Shown one piece after another: positions 23,825 to 32,911 of a DNA stretch of 64,000 bases. This DNA is from an uncultured Atopobiaceae bacterium (GTDB lineage: Bacteria > Actinomycetota > Coriobacteriia > Coriobacteriales > Atopobiaceae). A program made the translations under genes and the position numbers. Positions within the stretch are counted from its first letter, which is position 1, and each line of letters begins with the position of its first letter. The stretch covers positions 62,001 to 126,000 of the forward strand of contig CAKVON010000001.1 in assembly GCA_934792625.1 (NCBI GenBank), given 5' to 3'. The notes under the pieces were generated by a model that saw only the letters and a list, made by a program, of their open reading frames with translations, searched no databases and was not told where the DNA came from.

Positions 23825-26284
23825 CTAGCCGCGGACCTCGGCGCCAAGGCCCTTGGTGAGCTTGGCGACCAGCTTGTCGTGGACCTTCTCGACCTCTGCG
23901 GAGGTGAGGGTGTGGTCGGCGGCGCGGTAGGTCAGCGAGACGGCCATGGACTTCTTGCCGCGGCCGACGCGGACGGGGTCACGGTAGACGTCGAACAGGT
24001 GGGCCTCGTCGAGCAGCTTGCCGCCGGCGGACGCGATGCGCTGCATGAGCTGCTCGGCAGTGACCTTCTCGTCGACGACGACGGCCAGGTCGACCTCGAC
24101 GCCGGGCAGCGTGGGCACCTCGTGGTAGGGCAGCTCGCGCTTGGCCAGGCGCAGAAGGGCGGCCTCGGACAGCTCGAAGGCCAGAACGTCGCCGTCGACC
24201 TCGAAGTTCTTGAGCGAAAGCGGGTGGACGTTGCCGACCCAGCCGATGGACTCGCCGCCGGCGAGGACCTCGGCGCTGCGGCCGGGCTGCATCCAGGGGA
24301 AGCGCTCGGGGTCGCAGGGCTTGAAGCGGACCTTCTCGATGCGAAGGGAGGCCAGAAGCTCCTCGACCACGCCCTTGGCGTCGAAGAAGTCGAAGGGCTC
24401 GGGCTTGTCGTTCCACTGGGCCTCGCCGCGGGCACCGGCCATGACGCCGCAGACGAAGCGCGGCTCGTCGGGCTGGCTCTTGTGCTGGTGCGCGTAGAAG
24501 CAGCGGCCGATCTCGTAGAGGGCGACGTTGGGCACGCCGTGCGCCTGGTTGTAGGCGACGGAGCGCAGAAGGCCCGGCAGCATCGAGCGGCGCATCTCGG
24601 ACTGGTCGGCAACCAGTGGCATCAAGATCTTGACGGGGATGCCGCGACCCTCCTCGGGCATATTGAGGCGCTCGAGGTCGCGGTGGTCGGCGAAGCAGTA
24701 GGTGCTGGTCTCGTTGAGGCCGCAGGCGCGAAGCGTCTGGCCGATGCCGCGGACGCGACGCTGGTCGGTGGTGAGGCCGCCGTGGTGGTTCCTGGCGGCG
24801 GGCAGCGTGGCGTCGACGCGGTCCATGCCCCACAGGCGCAGGACCTCCTCGACCAGGTCGATCTCGCGGGTGAGGTCGGGGCGGGCCGTGGGCGCGACGA
24901 CCGCGAGGGTGCCGTCGGCGGCGGCGCTGACCTCACAGCCCAGGCGCGTGAGCGAGCGGGCCATCTCGTCGTCGGCGATGTCGGCGCCGCACAGGGCGCG
25001 GACGCGATCGGGGCGCAGGGTGATGCGGACCGGCTCGACGGGCACGGGGTAGCAGTCGACGACGCCAGGGCAGACCTCGGCACCGCAGCACTGCTCGAAC
25101 AGGGCGGCGGCGATGTCGGCGACCGCGACGCAGGAGGACGGGTCGACCTGGCGCTCGAAGCGGATGGAGGCCTCGCTCATGAGGTCGAGGGTGCGGCTGG
25201 TGCGCGAGATGTGGCTCTTGTCGAACACCGCGCTCTCGAGAAGGACGTCGACGGTGTCGTCGCCGATCTCGGAGTCAAGGCCGCCCATGACGCCGGCAAG
25301 CGCGATCGGGGTCTTGCCGTCGTCGGTGATGACGGCCATGTCGCCGGTCAGGACGCGCTCCTCGTTGTCCAACGTGACCAGGCGCTCGCCCTCGGCGGCG
25401 GCGCGCACGACGACGTGGCGCTTGCCGTCGCGCTCGGACAGCTTGCCCAGGTCGAAGGCGTGCAGCGGCTGGCCGGTGAGGTACATCACGTAGTTGGTGA
25501 CGTCGACTACGTTGTTGATAGGACGGCTGCCGGCGGCCACGATGCGACGGGCGAGCCACTCGGGGCTGGGGCCGATCTTGACGTTGCGCACGACGCGGGC
25601 GGTGTAGCGCGAGCACAACTCGGGGTCGGCGATGCTGACCTCGACCAGGTCGTGGGCGTCGGGGCCCTTCTCGGCAGAGACCGCGGGGTCGTCGACGTGG
25701 GTGTCGCGGTCGAAGATCGCGCTGACCTCGGTCGCGATGCCGTGCATGGACAGGCAGTCGGGGCGGTTCGGGGTGATCTCGCAGTCCAGGACGGTGTCCG
25801 CGATGCCGGCGTAATCGGCGTAGGGAACGCCCAGCGGGGCGTCGGCGGGCAGGATGATGATGCCATCGTGGTCCGAGCCCAGGCCGAGCTCGCGGGTGGA
25901 GCAGTTCATGCCGAAGGACTCGACGCCGCGGAGCTTGGACTTCTTGATCTTGAAGTCGCCGGGCAGCACGGCACCGATCATGGCGACAACGATCTTGTCG
26001 CCCTGCTCGAAGTTCTGTGCGCCGCAGACGATCTGCAGCGGGACGGGGTTGCCCTCGCCGTCGACGTTCTGGTTGCCGACGCTGACCTGGCACAGCCACA
26101 TGTGGTCGGAGTCGGGGTGGGGCTGCTTGGAGACGACCTGGCCGGTCACGACGTGGTCGAGGTTGGCGCCGACCTTCTCGACGGTCTCGACCTCGGTGCC
26201 GGTGCGGACGAACTCGCGGGCGAGGACCGCGGGGTCGTCGGGCAGGTCGACCATGCTCTTGAGCCATTCATACGAGACGCGCAT
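23825..26284 (-). CDS. pheT: phenylalanyl-tRNA synthetase beta subunit
   Basis: 819-residue beta chain of the (alpha-beta)2 enzyme. Domains in order: the N-terminal region and tRNA-binding OB fold (about 40-150, GQVVSKQPHPDSDHMWLC), the B3/B4 editing domain (about 210-360), the B5 DNA-binding-like domain (about 400-475), the catalytic-like module (GMDRVDATLPA onward) and the C-terminal anticodon-binding domain (about 725-819, PTLPGVEVDLAVVVDEKV). Length and order are standard. It follows pheS by 42 bp and is controlled by the same T-box. Confidence 0.97.
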   Translation of the reverse strand: MRVSYEWLKSMVDLPDDPAVLAREFVRTGTEVETVEKVGANLDHVVTGQVVSKQPHPDSDHMWLCQVSVGNQNVDGEGNPVPLQIVCGAQNFEQGDKIVVAMIGAVLPGDFKIKKSKLRGVESFGMNCSTRELGLGSDHDGIIILPADAPLGVPYADYAGIADTVLDCEITPNRPDCLSMHGIATEVSAIFDRDTHVDDPAVSAEKGPDAHDLVEVSIADPELCSRYTARVVRNVKIGPSPEWLARRIVAAGSRPINNVVDVTNYVMYLTGQPLHAFDLGKLSERDGKRHVVVRAAAEGERLVTLDNEERVLTGDMAVITDDGKTPIALAGVMGGLDSEIGDDTVDVLLESAVFDKSHISRTSRTLDLMSEASIRFERQVDPSSCVAVADIAAALFEQCCGAEVCPGVVDCYPVPVEPVRITLRPDRVRALCGADIADDEMARSLTRLGCEVSAAADGTLAVVAPTARPDLTREIDLVEEVLRLWGMDRVDATLPAARNHHGGLTTDQRRVRGIGQTLRACGLNETSTYCFADHRDLERLNMPEEGRGIPVKILMPLVADQSEMRRSMLPGLLRSVAYNQAHGVPNVALYEIGRCFYAHQHKSQPDEPRFVCGVMAGARGEAQWNDKPEPFDFFDAKGVVEELLASLRIEKVRFKPCDPERFPWMQPGRSAEVLAGGESIGWVGNVHPLSLKNFEVDGDVLAFELSEAALLRLAKRELPYHEVPTLPGVEVDLAVVVDEKVTAEQLMQRIASAGGKLLDEAHLFDVYRDPVRVGRGKKSMAVSLTYRAADHTLTSAEVEKVHDKLVAKLTKGLGAEVRG

Positions 26285-26326
26285 TGCGATGCCTTTCTCG
26301 GGTTGCTTCGAATCGTGGGGTGGGCG

Positions 26327-27397
26327 CTAGAACTGGCGCAGGAAGCGCATGTCGCCCGTGACGAGCATGCGCAGGTCGGGCAGGTCGTAGCGCAGCGCGG
26401 CGACGCGCTCGGCGCCGATGCCGAACGCGAATCCCGAGTACTTCTCGGGATCGATCCCCACGTAGCCGAAGACGTTGGGGTCGACCATGCCGCAGCCCAG
26501 GATCTCCAGCCAGCCGGTGCCCTTGCAGAAGCGGCAGCCCTTGCCGTGGCAGACGTTGCAGGAGACGTCGACCTCGCAGCTGGGCTCGGTGAACGGAAAG
26601 AAGTGCGGGCGGTAGCGCGTGGCGCGGTCCTTGCCGAACATCTCGCGGCAGAAGTAGTCGAGCGTGCCCTTGAGGTCGCCGAAGGTGATGCCCTCGTCGA
26701 CGACCAGGCCCTCAATCTGGGTGAACTGCGGCAGGTGGCAGGCGTCGGCCGTGTCGGGACGGAAGACGGTGCCCGGGCAGATCATGTAGATGGGGGGCTT
26801 CTTCTCCTCCATAACGTGGACCTGGACGCCAGAGGTCTGCGTGCGCAGCAGGATATCGGACTCGCCGCGCAGGTGGCTCGTCTTGTCGGCGTCGTCGGAG
26901 TAGTCCTCCACGTAGAAGGTGTCGTGCGCGGAGCGCGAGGGGTGATCCTCCGGCGCGTTGAGCGCGGTGAAGTTGTAGTAGGTCGTCTCGACGTAGGGAC
27001 CGTCCTCGACGGTGTAGCCCAGACCGGCGAAGATGTCGGAGACCTCCTCGACGATCTGCGAGATCAGGTGCTCGCTGCCCACGGAGCGCACGCGGCCGGG
27101 CAGCGTGACGTCGACCGAGTCGGCGGCGATGCGGGCCTCGAGCGCGCGCTGGGCGAGCTCGGCCTTGCGGGCCTCGAGGGCCTGCTCGACGCGGGCGCGG
27201 ACCTCGTTGGCGTGCTTGCCCACCAGTGGGCGCTCCTCGGGCGCGACCTTGCCCATCGAGCGCAGCACGCCCGTGAGCGAGCCCTTCTTGCCCGTGACCG
27301 CAACGCGGATCTTGTCCAACTCGTCAAGCGACGGGGCCTTCGCGATCCCCTCGGCCGCCTGCTCCTCGATGAGCTTGAGGTCATCGATCAAAGACAT
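26327..27397 (-). CDS. pheS: phenylalanyl-tRNA synthetase alpha subunit
   Basis: Catalytic alpha chain, 356 residues. An N-terminal coiled coil is followed by the class II core with HPSRSAHDTFYV, the motif 2 region HLPQFTQIEGLVVD, FPFTEPSCEVDV, the family's Cys cluster CNVCHGKGCRFCKGTGW and motif 3 FGIGAERVAALRY. ATG 27397 is preceded by AAGGGGAACC. The frame extends upstream to 27511 through the T-box terminator and is not coding there. First gene of the pheST operon. Confidence 0.97.
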   Translation of the reverse strand: MSLIDDLKLIEEQAAEGIAKAPSLDELDKIRVAVTGKKGSLTGVLRSMGKVAPEERPLVGKHANEVRARVEQALEARKAELAQRALEARIAADSVDVTLPGRVRSVGSEHLISQIVEEVSDIFAGLGYTVEDGPYVETTYYNFTALNAPEDHPSRSAHDTFYVEDYSDDADKTSHLRGESDILLRTQTSGVQVHVMEEKKPPIYMICPGTVFRPDTADACHLPQFTQIEGLVVDEGITFGDLKGTLDYFCREMFGKDRATRYRPHFFPFTEPSCEVDVSCNVCHGKGCRFCKGTGWLEILGCGMVDPNVFGYVGIDPEKYSGFAFGIGAERVAALRYDLPDLRMLVTGDMRFLRQF

Positions 27398-27410
27398 TCG
27401 GTTCCCCTTC

Positions 27411-27453
27411 CAAAACAAAAAGCCGTCCCTGAGCCCAACTGCCCAAGGACGGC
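27411..27453 (-). terminator. T-box terminator hairpin of pheST
   Basis: GCCGTCC / GGACGGC stem followed on the minus strand by TTTTTG. It is mutually exclusive with the antiterminator that uses the T-box sequence just upstream. Confidence 0.9.
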
Positions 27454-27700
27454 GAATTACCGCGGTACCACCTTGATTGACGCACGTGCGTTTTCTCTCG
27501 CGAGCGCCCACTCGTTAGCCCCGTTCCGTGGGGCGGACGGCTTCCCTACTTGCGCCTTCCCTGCCGAGAAGGGCGTTGAGGTCGCGGCTGGTGGAGTGAA
27601 CCCCGTCCGTCAGACCAGGTGGGAGCCTCTCAGCCGATGGGTTCCCTCTCTGTCCCCGGCCAACGCGACGAGACGAGCCTCTCCGTCGTTGCCTGCGGAC
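27411..27700 (-). ncRNA. T-box riboswitch, phenylalanine (TTC) specifier
   Basis: Leader RNA that senses uncharged tRNA-Phe and lets RNA polymerase read through into pheST. The invariant T-box sequence AAGGTGGTACCGCGG lies at 27474-27460 on the minus strand. Stem I contains the specifier loop GGGTTCACTCC, with the TTC Phe codon at 27600-27598. The terminator lies at 27453-27411. A plausible -10, TATCCT, at 27707-27702 would start the leader near 27695. A copy of the dispersed motif (CGAGAAGGGC, 27565-27574) is embedded in the leader between stem I and the antiterminator. Confidence 0.95.
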
Positions 27701-27719
27701 TAGGATAGCACAGCTCGCG

Positions 27720-28916
27720 CTAGCCGACGGGCACCAGACGACCCGCGATGTAGGTCTCGCGCAGGCTGAGGTCGGGCGCCAGGACGTTGAAGTCGGCGTC
27801 GCGGCCGGGCTTGATCGAGCCGCACGCGTCGTCGATGCCGCAGGAGCGCGCAGGGACCTCGGAGGCCATGCGGATCGCCTGCTCGGCCGTGGCGATGCCC
27901 CAGGAGAAGACGTTTTTGGCCGCGCGCGCCATCGTGAGCGTGGAGCCGGCGATGTTGCCGGTGCCGCCGTCCTCGGTGACCAGGCGGGCGAGGCCGTCGG
28001 CGAGCCTGATGGGAAGGTCGCCCAGCTTGTAGTCGCCGTCGGGCATGCCGGCGCAGTCCAGGCAGTCGGAGATGAGCACGGTGTGCTCCCAGCCCTTGGT
28101 GCGCACGACCGCGGCCACGGCGCAGGGGTCGACGTGCATGCCGTCGCAGATGATCTCGGCGTAGGTCCCCTCGCTCGTCATGGCGCAGGTGAGAAGGCCG
28201 GGGGCGCGGTGGTGGTGGCCGCTCATGCCGTTGTAGGTGTGGACGAACACGGTGGCGCCGCCGGCGACGGCGGCCATGCCCTGCTCGTAGGTGGCGTCGG
28301 AGTGGCCCAGGGCGCACGTGACGCCCAGGCGCTCGGCCTCGGCGCAGTACTCGGCACTGCCGTCGCGCTCGGGGGCGAGCGAGCTCTTGCAGATCAGGCC
28401 GTGCGCGGCCTGCTGCCAGCGGCACAGGAGCTCGATGCTCGGGTCGCACATGTTGGCGGGGTTCTGCGCGCCGGCATGCCTCTGGGTGAAGAACGGCCCC
28501 TCCAGGAAGATGCCCTGGACGCGTGCGCCCATAAAGTCGCTCGAGCGACCCTCGGCAGCCTCGGCGACGCTGGCGCAGGCGGCCTCGATCTGGTCAGCGG
28601 GCTGGGTCAGGGTCGTGGGCGTCCACGAGGTGGTGCCGCGGCGGGCAAGCTCGAGCGAGGCAGCGTCGACGCCGGCCGCATCGCAATCCATGACGTCGTG
28701 GCCGACGTGGCCGTGGATGTGGGTGTCGACGTAGCCGGGCGCGACCCAGCTGCCCGTGCGGTCGACGACCTCGAGGCCCTCGGGCGCCTCGGGCGAGAAG
28801 ACCCCGAAGGCCCCCTCGACTACCGGCAGGTAGCCGGGGCCGAACAGGCCACCGGGCAAGACGAAGCGATCGGCCTTGATGGCAAAGCTGGGTGCGGGGG
28901 TGGACTCGTTCGGCAT
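27720..28916 (-). CDS. nagA: N-acetylglucosamine-6-phosphate deacetylase
   Basis: Amidohydrolase that removes acetate from GlcNAc-6-phosphate, feeding amino sugars into glycolysis or cell-wall recycling. The 398 residues show the metal site GYVDTHIHGHVGHDVMD, the Glu ligand in GIFLEGPFF, ALGHSDATY, THTYN-like VHTYNGMSGHHHR and the catalytic Asp in VLISDCLDCAG. ATG 28916 follows GAAGGGAAT; the longer frame to 29078 enters the divergent promoter region. It is a single gene here, without nagB. Confidence 0.93.
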   Translation of the reverse strand: MPNESTPAPSFAIKADRFVLPGGLFGPGYLPVVEGAFGVFSPEAPEGLEVVDRTGSWVAPGYVDTHIHGHVGHDVMDCDAAGVDAASLELARRGTTSWTPTTLTQPADQIEAACASVAEAAEGRSSDFMGARVQGIFLEGPFFTQRHAGAQNPANMCDPSIELLCRWQQAAHGLICKSSLAPERDGSAEYCAEAERLGVTCALGHSDATYEQGMAAVAGGATVFVHTYNGMSGHHHRAPGLLTCAMTSEGTYAEIICDGMHVDPCAVAAVVRTKGWEHTVLISDCLDCAGMPDGDYKLGDLPIRLADGLARLVTEDGGTGNIAGSTLTMARAAKNVFSWGIATAEQAIRMASEVPARSCGIDDACGSIKPGRDADFNVLAPDLSLRETYIAGRLVPVG

Positions 28917-29098
28917 GGCGGCATTCCCTTCTAGGAGGCTGGCCGCGCCCTCGCGCGGCAACCGGGGCCGTCCGTCGCGGGCAACCCCACACCAGTATCG
29001 CGCATCCACGTGGCACTCGTTACACTCAAGTTCGTCACACGGCACGGCGGCCGCGCATCTCGCGGGCCGCGACGACACCGACAGAGAAAGGTGCGGAC

Positions 29099-30613
29099 AT
29101 GGCTCAGACCGAACAGACCACCCAGGACCTTCGCGAGCTCGACGACATCGAGAGGCGCATGTTCTCGCTCGGCTACGCGATCACCGACATCATGTTCAAC
29201 GGCGCCACCGTCGACCCGCGCAAGGGCGCGCCCGCGCGCGGCGAGGCGCTGGCCACGCTCGACGGCGCCCACCACGAGCTCCTGTGCTCCGACGAGCTCG
29301 GCGCACTTCTCGGCAGGCTCGAGAAGGCGGAGGGGCTCGACGAGACCCAGCGTGCCCGCCTGCGCGTGCTCGGCCGCGACCGCGCGCGCGAGACGAACGT
29401 CCCTGCCGAGGTTGCCGCCGACTTCACGAGGCTGACCGTCGAGTCGGCCGACGTGTGGCACCGCGCCAAGCCCGCGAACGACTGGGAGAGCTTCGAGCCG
29501 TACCTGCAGCGCGTCGTCGACTCCATGCGCACGATCGCCGGCTACAAGGACCCGTCGCGCGACCCGTACGACGTGTGGTTGGACGAGTTCGAGCCCGGCA
29601 CCTCGCGCGCGTTCTACGACAGGTTCTTCGACGCCGTGCGCGAGTGCGTCGTGCCCCTGGTCGCGCAGATCCGCGAGCGCGGCTGGCAGCCCGACCGCTC
29701 CTGCATCGAGGGCACGTTCGACGACGAGGCCCAGTGGAGGCTCGCCCGCGACATCGTCGAGCTCGAGGGGCTGGACATGGACGCGCTGGTGCTGGCACGC
29801 ACCGAGCACCCCTTCAGCGACTCGGTCTCGAGCGGGCATGCCTTCATCGCAAGCCACGTGTACGAGGACGACGTCATGAGCAACGTCTTCTCGATGCTGC
29901 ACGAGGGCGGGCATGCGCTGTACGAGCAGGGCGTCGACCCCGCCTACGACTACAACTGCCTGCGTGGCGGCACCTCGATGGGCATCCACGAGGCGCAGTC
30001 GCGCTTCTTCGAGAACTACGTCGGCCGCAGCGAGGCGTTTGCCGGCCAGCTGCTGTCGCTTCTGGGCAAGCGCTTCCCGGGCCGCTTCGACGGCGTGAGC
30101 GAGCACGACCTGTACCTGGCCTGCAACCGCGCCGAGCCGTCGCTGGTGCGCACCGAGGCCGACGAGCTGACCTACCCGCTGCACGTCCTGGTCCGCTACG
30201 AGATCGAGCAGAGGCTCTTCTCGGGAGAGGCAACCGCAGCCGACGTCCCGGGCCTGTGGGCCGACGGCTACCGCCGCTACCTGGGCATCGAGGTCCCCAA
30301 CCACACGCTTGGCTGCCTGCAGGACACCCACTGGGCGGACGGCTCGATCGGCTACTTCCCCACCTACGCCCTGGGCAGCGCCTACGGCGCGCAGTTCCAC
30401 GACCGCATGGTCGAGGAGGGCATGGACTTCGACGGCCTGGTCGCGCGCGCCGAGCTGGCACCCATCCGCGAGTGGCTGGGCAGCCGCATCTGGCGCCGGG
30501 GCCGCTCGATGGACCCCGCGGAGCTGGTGGAGTCGGCCTGCGGCGCGCCCTTCGACCCGACGCACTACACCGACTACCTCACCCGCAAGTTCTCGGCCAT
30601 CTACGGCCTGTAA
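29099..30613 (+). CDS. M32 family metallocarboxypeptidase (Taq-type)
   Basis: 504-residue cytoplasmic zinc carboxypeptidase that trims C-terminal residues from peptides. The zinc motif HEGGHALYEQG (HExxH) is followed by the family motifs GTSMGIHEAQSRFFEN and, further down, the DPTHYTDYLTRKFSAIYG end. Length is standard. ATG 29099 is preceded by GAGAAAGGTGC; the longer frame starting at 28892 crosses the divergent promoter. dtd follows after 10 bp, so the two are co-transcribed. Confidence 0.94.
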   Translation: MAQTEQTTQDLRELDDIERRMFSLGYAITDIMFNGATVDPRKGAPARGEALATLDGAHHELLCSDELGALLGRLEKAEGLDETQRARLRVLGRDRARETNVPAEVAADFTRLTVESADVWHRAKPANDWESFEPYLQRVVDSMRTIAGYKDPSRDPYDVWLDEFEPGTSRAFYDRFFDAVRECVVPLVAQIRERGWQPDRSCIEGTFDDEAQWRLARDIVELEGLDMDALVLARTEHPFSDSVSSGHAFIASHVYEDDVMSNVFSMLHEGGHALYEQGVDPAYDYNCLRGGTSMGIHEAQSRFFENYVGRSEAFAGQLLSLLGKRFPGRFDGVSEHDLYLACNRAEPSLVRTEADELTYPLHVLVRYEIEQRLFSGEATAADVPGLWADGYRRYLGIEVPNHTLGCLQDTHWADGSIGYFPTYALGSAYGAQFHDRMVEEGMDFDGLVARAELAPIREWLGSRIWRRGRSMDPAELVESACGAPFDPTHYTDYLTRKFSAIYGL

Positions 30614-30623
30614 GGGGGCGCGA

Positions 30624-31094
30624 ATGCGAGCGTTGCTGCAGCGTGTGACCCACGCGAGCGTCACCGTCGACGGCCGGGTGACCGGCTCGTGCGGCCGCGG
30701 CTTTCTCGTCCTTCTGGGCGTGGGCCCCGACGACACGCCCGAGGTCGCGGCCAAGCTGTGGGGCAAGGTCAGCCGACTGCGCGTGTTTGACGACCCAGAC
30801 GGCAAGATGAACCTCTCGCTTGCCGACGTCGACGGCGAGGTGCTGGTGGTGAGCCAGTTCACGCTGTACGCAAACTGCCGCCGCGGCAATCGCCCCTCGT
30901 TCACGGACGCGGCCAAGCCCGCCCTCGCCAACGAGCTCTACGAGCGGTTCTGCGACCTTGCCGAGAAGGACGTGAGGCACGTCGGACGCGGCGTGTTTGC
31001 CGCCGACATGAAGGTCGAGCTGCTCAACGACGGCCCCGTCACCATCTGGCTGGACACCGACGATCTGGGCATCACGGGCGACGGCGCCAGGTAG
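30624..31094 (+). CDS. dtd: D-aminoacyl-tRNA deacylase
   Basis: Removes D-amino acids (and glycine on tRNA-Ala) from mischarged tRNA. The 156-residue protein has MRALLQRVTHASV, the catalytic-site motif VSQFTLYA and the Gly-cisPro region DGPVTIWLD (here NDGPVTIW). Standard length. It starts 10 bp after the M32 peptidase and ends before a bidirectional-looking terminator. Confidence 0.95.
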   Translation: MRALLQRVTHASVTVDGRVTGSCGRGFLVLLGVGPDDTPEVAAKLWGKVSRLRVFDDPDGKMNLSLADVDGEVLVVSQFTLYANCRRGNRPSFTDAAKPALANELYERFCDLAEKDVRHVGRGVFAADMKVELLNDGPVTIWLDTDDLGITGDGAR

Positions 31095-31127
31095 GCGCGT
31101 CGGTCCCGACACCCACGCACGAAAGCG

Positions 31128-31176
31128 GACAACCCGCCGGCAGGCCTTGCGGTCGCCGACGGGTTGTCTTCTATTT
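31128..31176 (+). terminator. terminator of the M32-dtd operon
   Basis: GACAACCCG / CGGGTTGTC stem with an extended GC-rich inner part, then TTCTATTT. It lies 33 bp after dtd, with a dispersed-motif copy (31179-31188) right behind it. Confidence 0.8.
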
Positions 31177-31243
31177 GGCGAGAAGTGCGTCGTGGGGCGC
31201 GGCGGCGCATGCCAGCCACACGCCCAGCACGGTGCGGGAGGGC

Positions 31244-32911
31244 CTACTCGGCGGAAGGCGAGCCGCCGTTGCCGCCCTGGCCGGCAGCAGCATCGTTGCC
31301 ACCCTTGCCTCGGCCGCGACCGCCGCGGTGGCGACGGCGACGCTTGGGGGCGGCGCCATCGGCGGACTCGGGCTTGCCGTTGCCCTGGGACGGAGCGGGT
31401 GCCTGGTGACCCTGGCCGCGCTGGGCGTTGTTCTGCTTGGGAGCACCGTTGCCGTTACCGTTGCCGCCCTTGTCGCCCGGGCGACGGCGGCGGCGCATGC
31501 CGTGCTGCTGCTTGGGCTCGCCGGACTTGCCGGAGTTATTGGCCTTGCCGGGGGCGTCCGACTTGGCGGAGCCGTTGGGGCTGGCGGCCCTGCCGGCGTC
31601 TGTCGCTGCCGTGCCGTCGGCACGGTGGTGGCGACGGCGACGGGTTCCGTTGGCGGGCGCGTCGGCGGCCTCGGCGGCGCACCGGTCGCGACGCTCGTCG
31701 GACTGCTGGCCCGCGTCCTGCTGAGACGCCTGGGAGGGACGGCGGGTGCGACGGCGCTTGGGCTTGGACTCGCCGCCGGCCTCGTTCGCCGCGTCGGTCG
31801 CGGCGACGGCCTTGCCGCGACGGCGCGTGCGACGCGACTCGCCGGAGGCCTGCGAGTCATCGGGGACAGCGTTCTTCTCGGCATCCTTGGCCTTATTGGA
31901 CTTGCGGCGGCGCTTGCGCGAGGTATCGACGAACAGGTCGGACTCGTCGAAGGTCTCCTGCGGCAGGACGCCGTTCTTGCGGTCGAGCTCGGCCAGGGCC
32001 ATCTGGATCTCGGGCGTCAGGATCTTGTCGAGGGTGGAGCGCAGGACCGTGTCGGGGCGGCAGGGGCAGCCCAAGTCCTCGGACTTCTTGCAGGCGGCGG
32101 GCGACGCCTCCATCTCGGAGAGGGGCACGCGGATCTGCTTGCCGCTCTCCAGGCGCAGGCACAGCTGCTCCTTGGGGGTGTCGTACTCGATGATCTTGGC
32201 CTTGCCGAGCGGGGTGTCGATCACGGCGTTCTTCTTGGGGGCGCGCTGCTTGAAGTCGCGGTAGGCCTCGAACTCGTAGCGCAGGCAGCACATGAGGCGG
32301 CCGCACGCGCCGCTGATCTTGGTGGAGTTGAGGGGCAGGTCCTGCTCCTTGGCCATGCGGATCGAGACGGGCTCGAACTGGTTGCCGAAGCGCGCGCAGC
32401 ACAGCTCCTGGCCGCAGTGCGCGTAGCCGCCCACGATGGCGGCCTCCTCGCGCACGCCGATCTGGCGCATGTCGATGCGGGCGTGCAGCTCGTGCGACAG
32501 GTCGCGCACGAGCTGGCGGAAGTCGACGCGCTCCTCCGCCGAGAAGTAGCACACGACCTTCTCGCCATCGAAGAGGTACTCGACGCCGACGGGCTTCATG
32601 TCCAGGCCGGACTTGTCGACAAGGCGGCGGAAGGTGGGCAGGGCCTGCTCGCCCTTGATGGCGAGGTTGTCAGCCTGCTCGAGGTCGGACGCGGTGGCCA
32701 CGCGCAGGACGGGCGCGAGGCGGCCGGAGGCGGTCGTGTCGCCCAGCTCCTCGGGCGTGACCTCGAAGGCGTCGCGCGTGGCGAGGCCGATCTCGACGCC
32801 GCGCTCGGTCTTGACGATTACGTGGTCGGCGGCCTGGGCGCCGGTGGCCTTGGGGTCGAACCACAGGTCATAGGCCGAATATGCAAACTTCACCGGGATG
32901 ACGGTGGGCAT
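31244..32911 (-). CDS. PSP1-domain (RicT/YaaT-like) protein with long Arg/Gly-rich tail
   Basis: The first ~300 residues are the conserved PSP1 domain: VYFSAEERVDFRQLVRDL, the Cys cluster CGQELCCARFG and CGRLMCCLRYE, with iron-sulfur-type Cys pairs as in RicT/YaaT, a factor for mRNA maturation in Bacillus. The last ~220 residues are a disordered tail with RRRR, RRTRR, KRRRRH and RGGRGRGKGGN repeats, absent from Bacillus YaaT. ATG 32911 overlaps the end of holB by 22 bp, matching the Bacillus order tmk-holB-yaaT. The tail suggests RNA binding. Confidence 0.88.
   Translation of the reverse strand: MPTVIPVKFAYSAYDLWFDPKATGAQAADHVIVKTERGVEIGLATRDAFEVTPEELGDTTASGRLAPVLRVATASDLEQADNLAIKGEQALPTFRRLVDKSGLDMKPVGVEYLFDGEKVVCYFSAEERVDFRQLVRDLSHELHARIDMRQIGVREEAAIVGGYAHCGQELCCARFGNQFEPVSIRMAKEQDLPLNSTKISGACGRLMCCLRYEFEAYRDFKQRAPKKNAVIDTPLGKAKIIEYDTPKEQLCLRLESGKQIRVPLSEMEASPAACKKSEDLGCPCRPDTVLRSTLDKILTPEIQMALAELDRKNGVLPQETFDESDLFVDTSRKRRRKSNKAKDAEKNAVPDDSQASGESRRTRRRGKAVAATDAANEAGGESKPKRRRTRRPSQASQQDAGQQSDERRDRCAAEAADAPANGTRRRRHHRADGTAATDAGRAASPNGSAKSDAPGKANNSGKSGEPKQQHGMRRRRRPGDKGGNGNGNGAPKQNNAQRGQGHQAPAPSQGNGKPESADGAAPKRRRRHRGGRGRGKGGNDAAAGQGGNGGSPSAE

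Noticed and set aside
23879..27703. A 1274-codon open frame on the plus strand opposite pheT and pheS
   Set aside because: It mirrors the GC-rich codon pattern of the real genes; the product is low-complexity Val/Gly/Asp/Ala without domains, and the minus strand carries complete pheST and the T-box.
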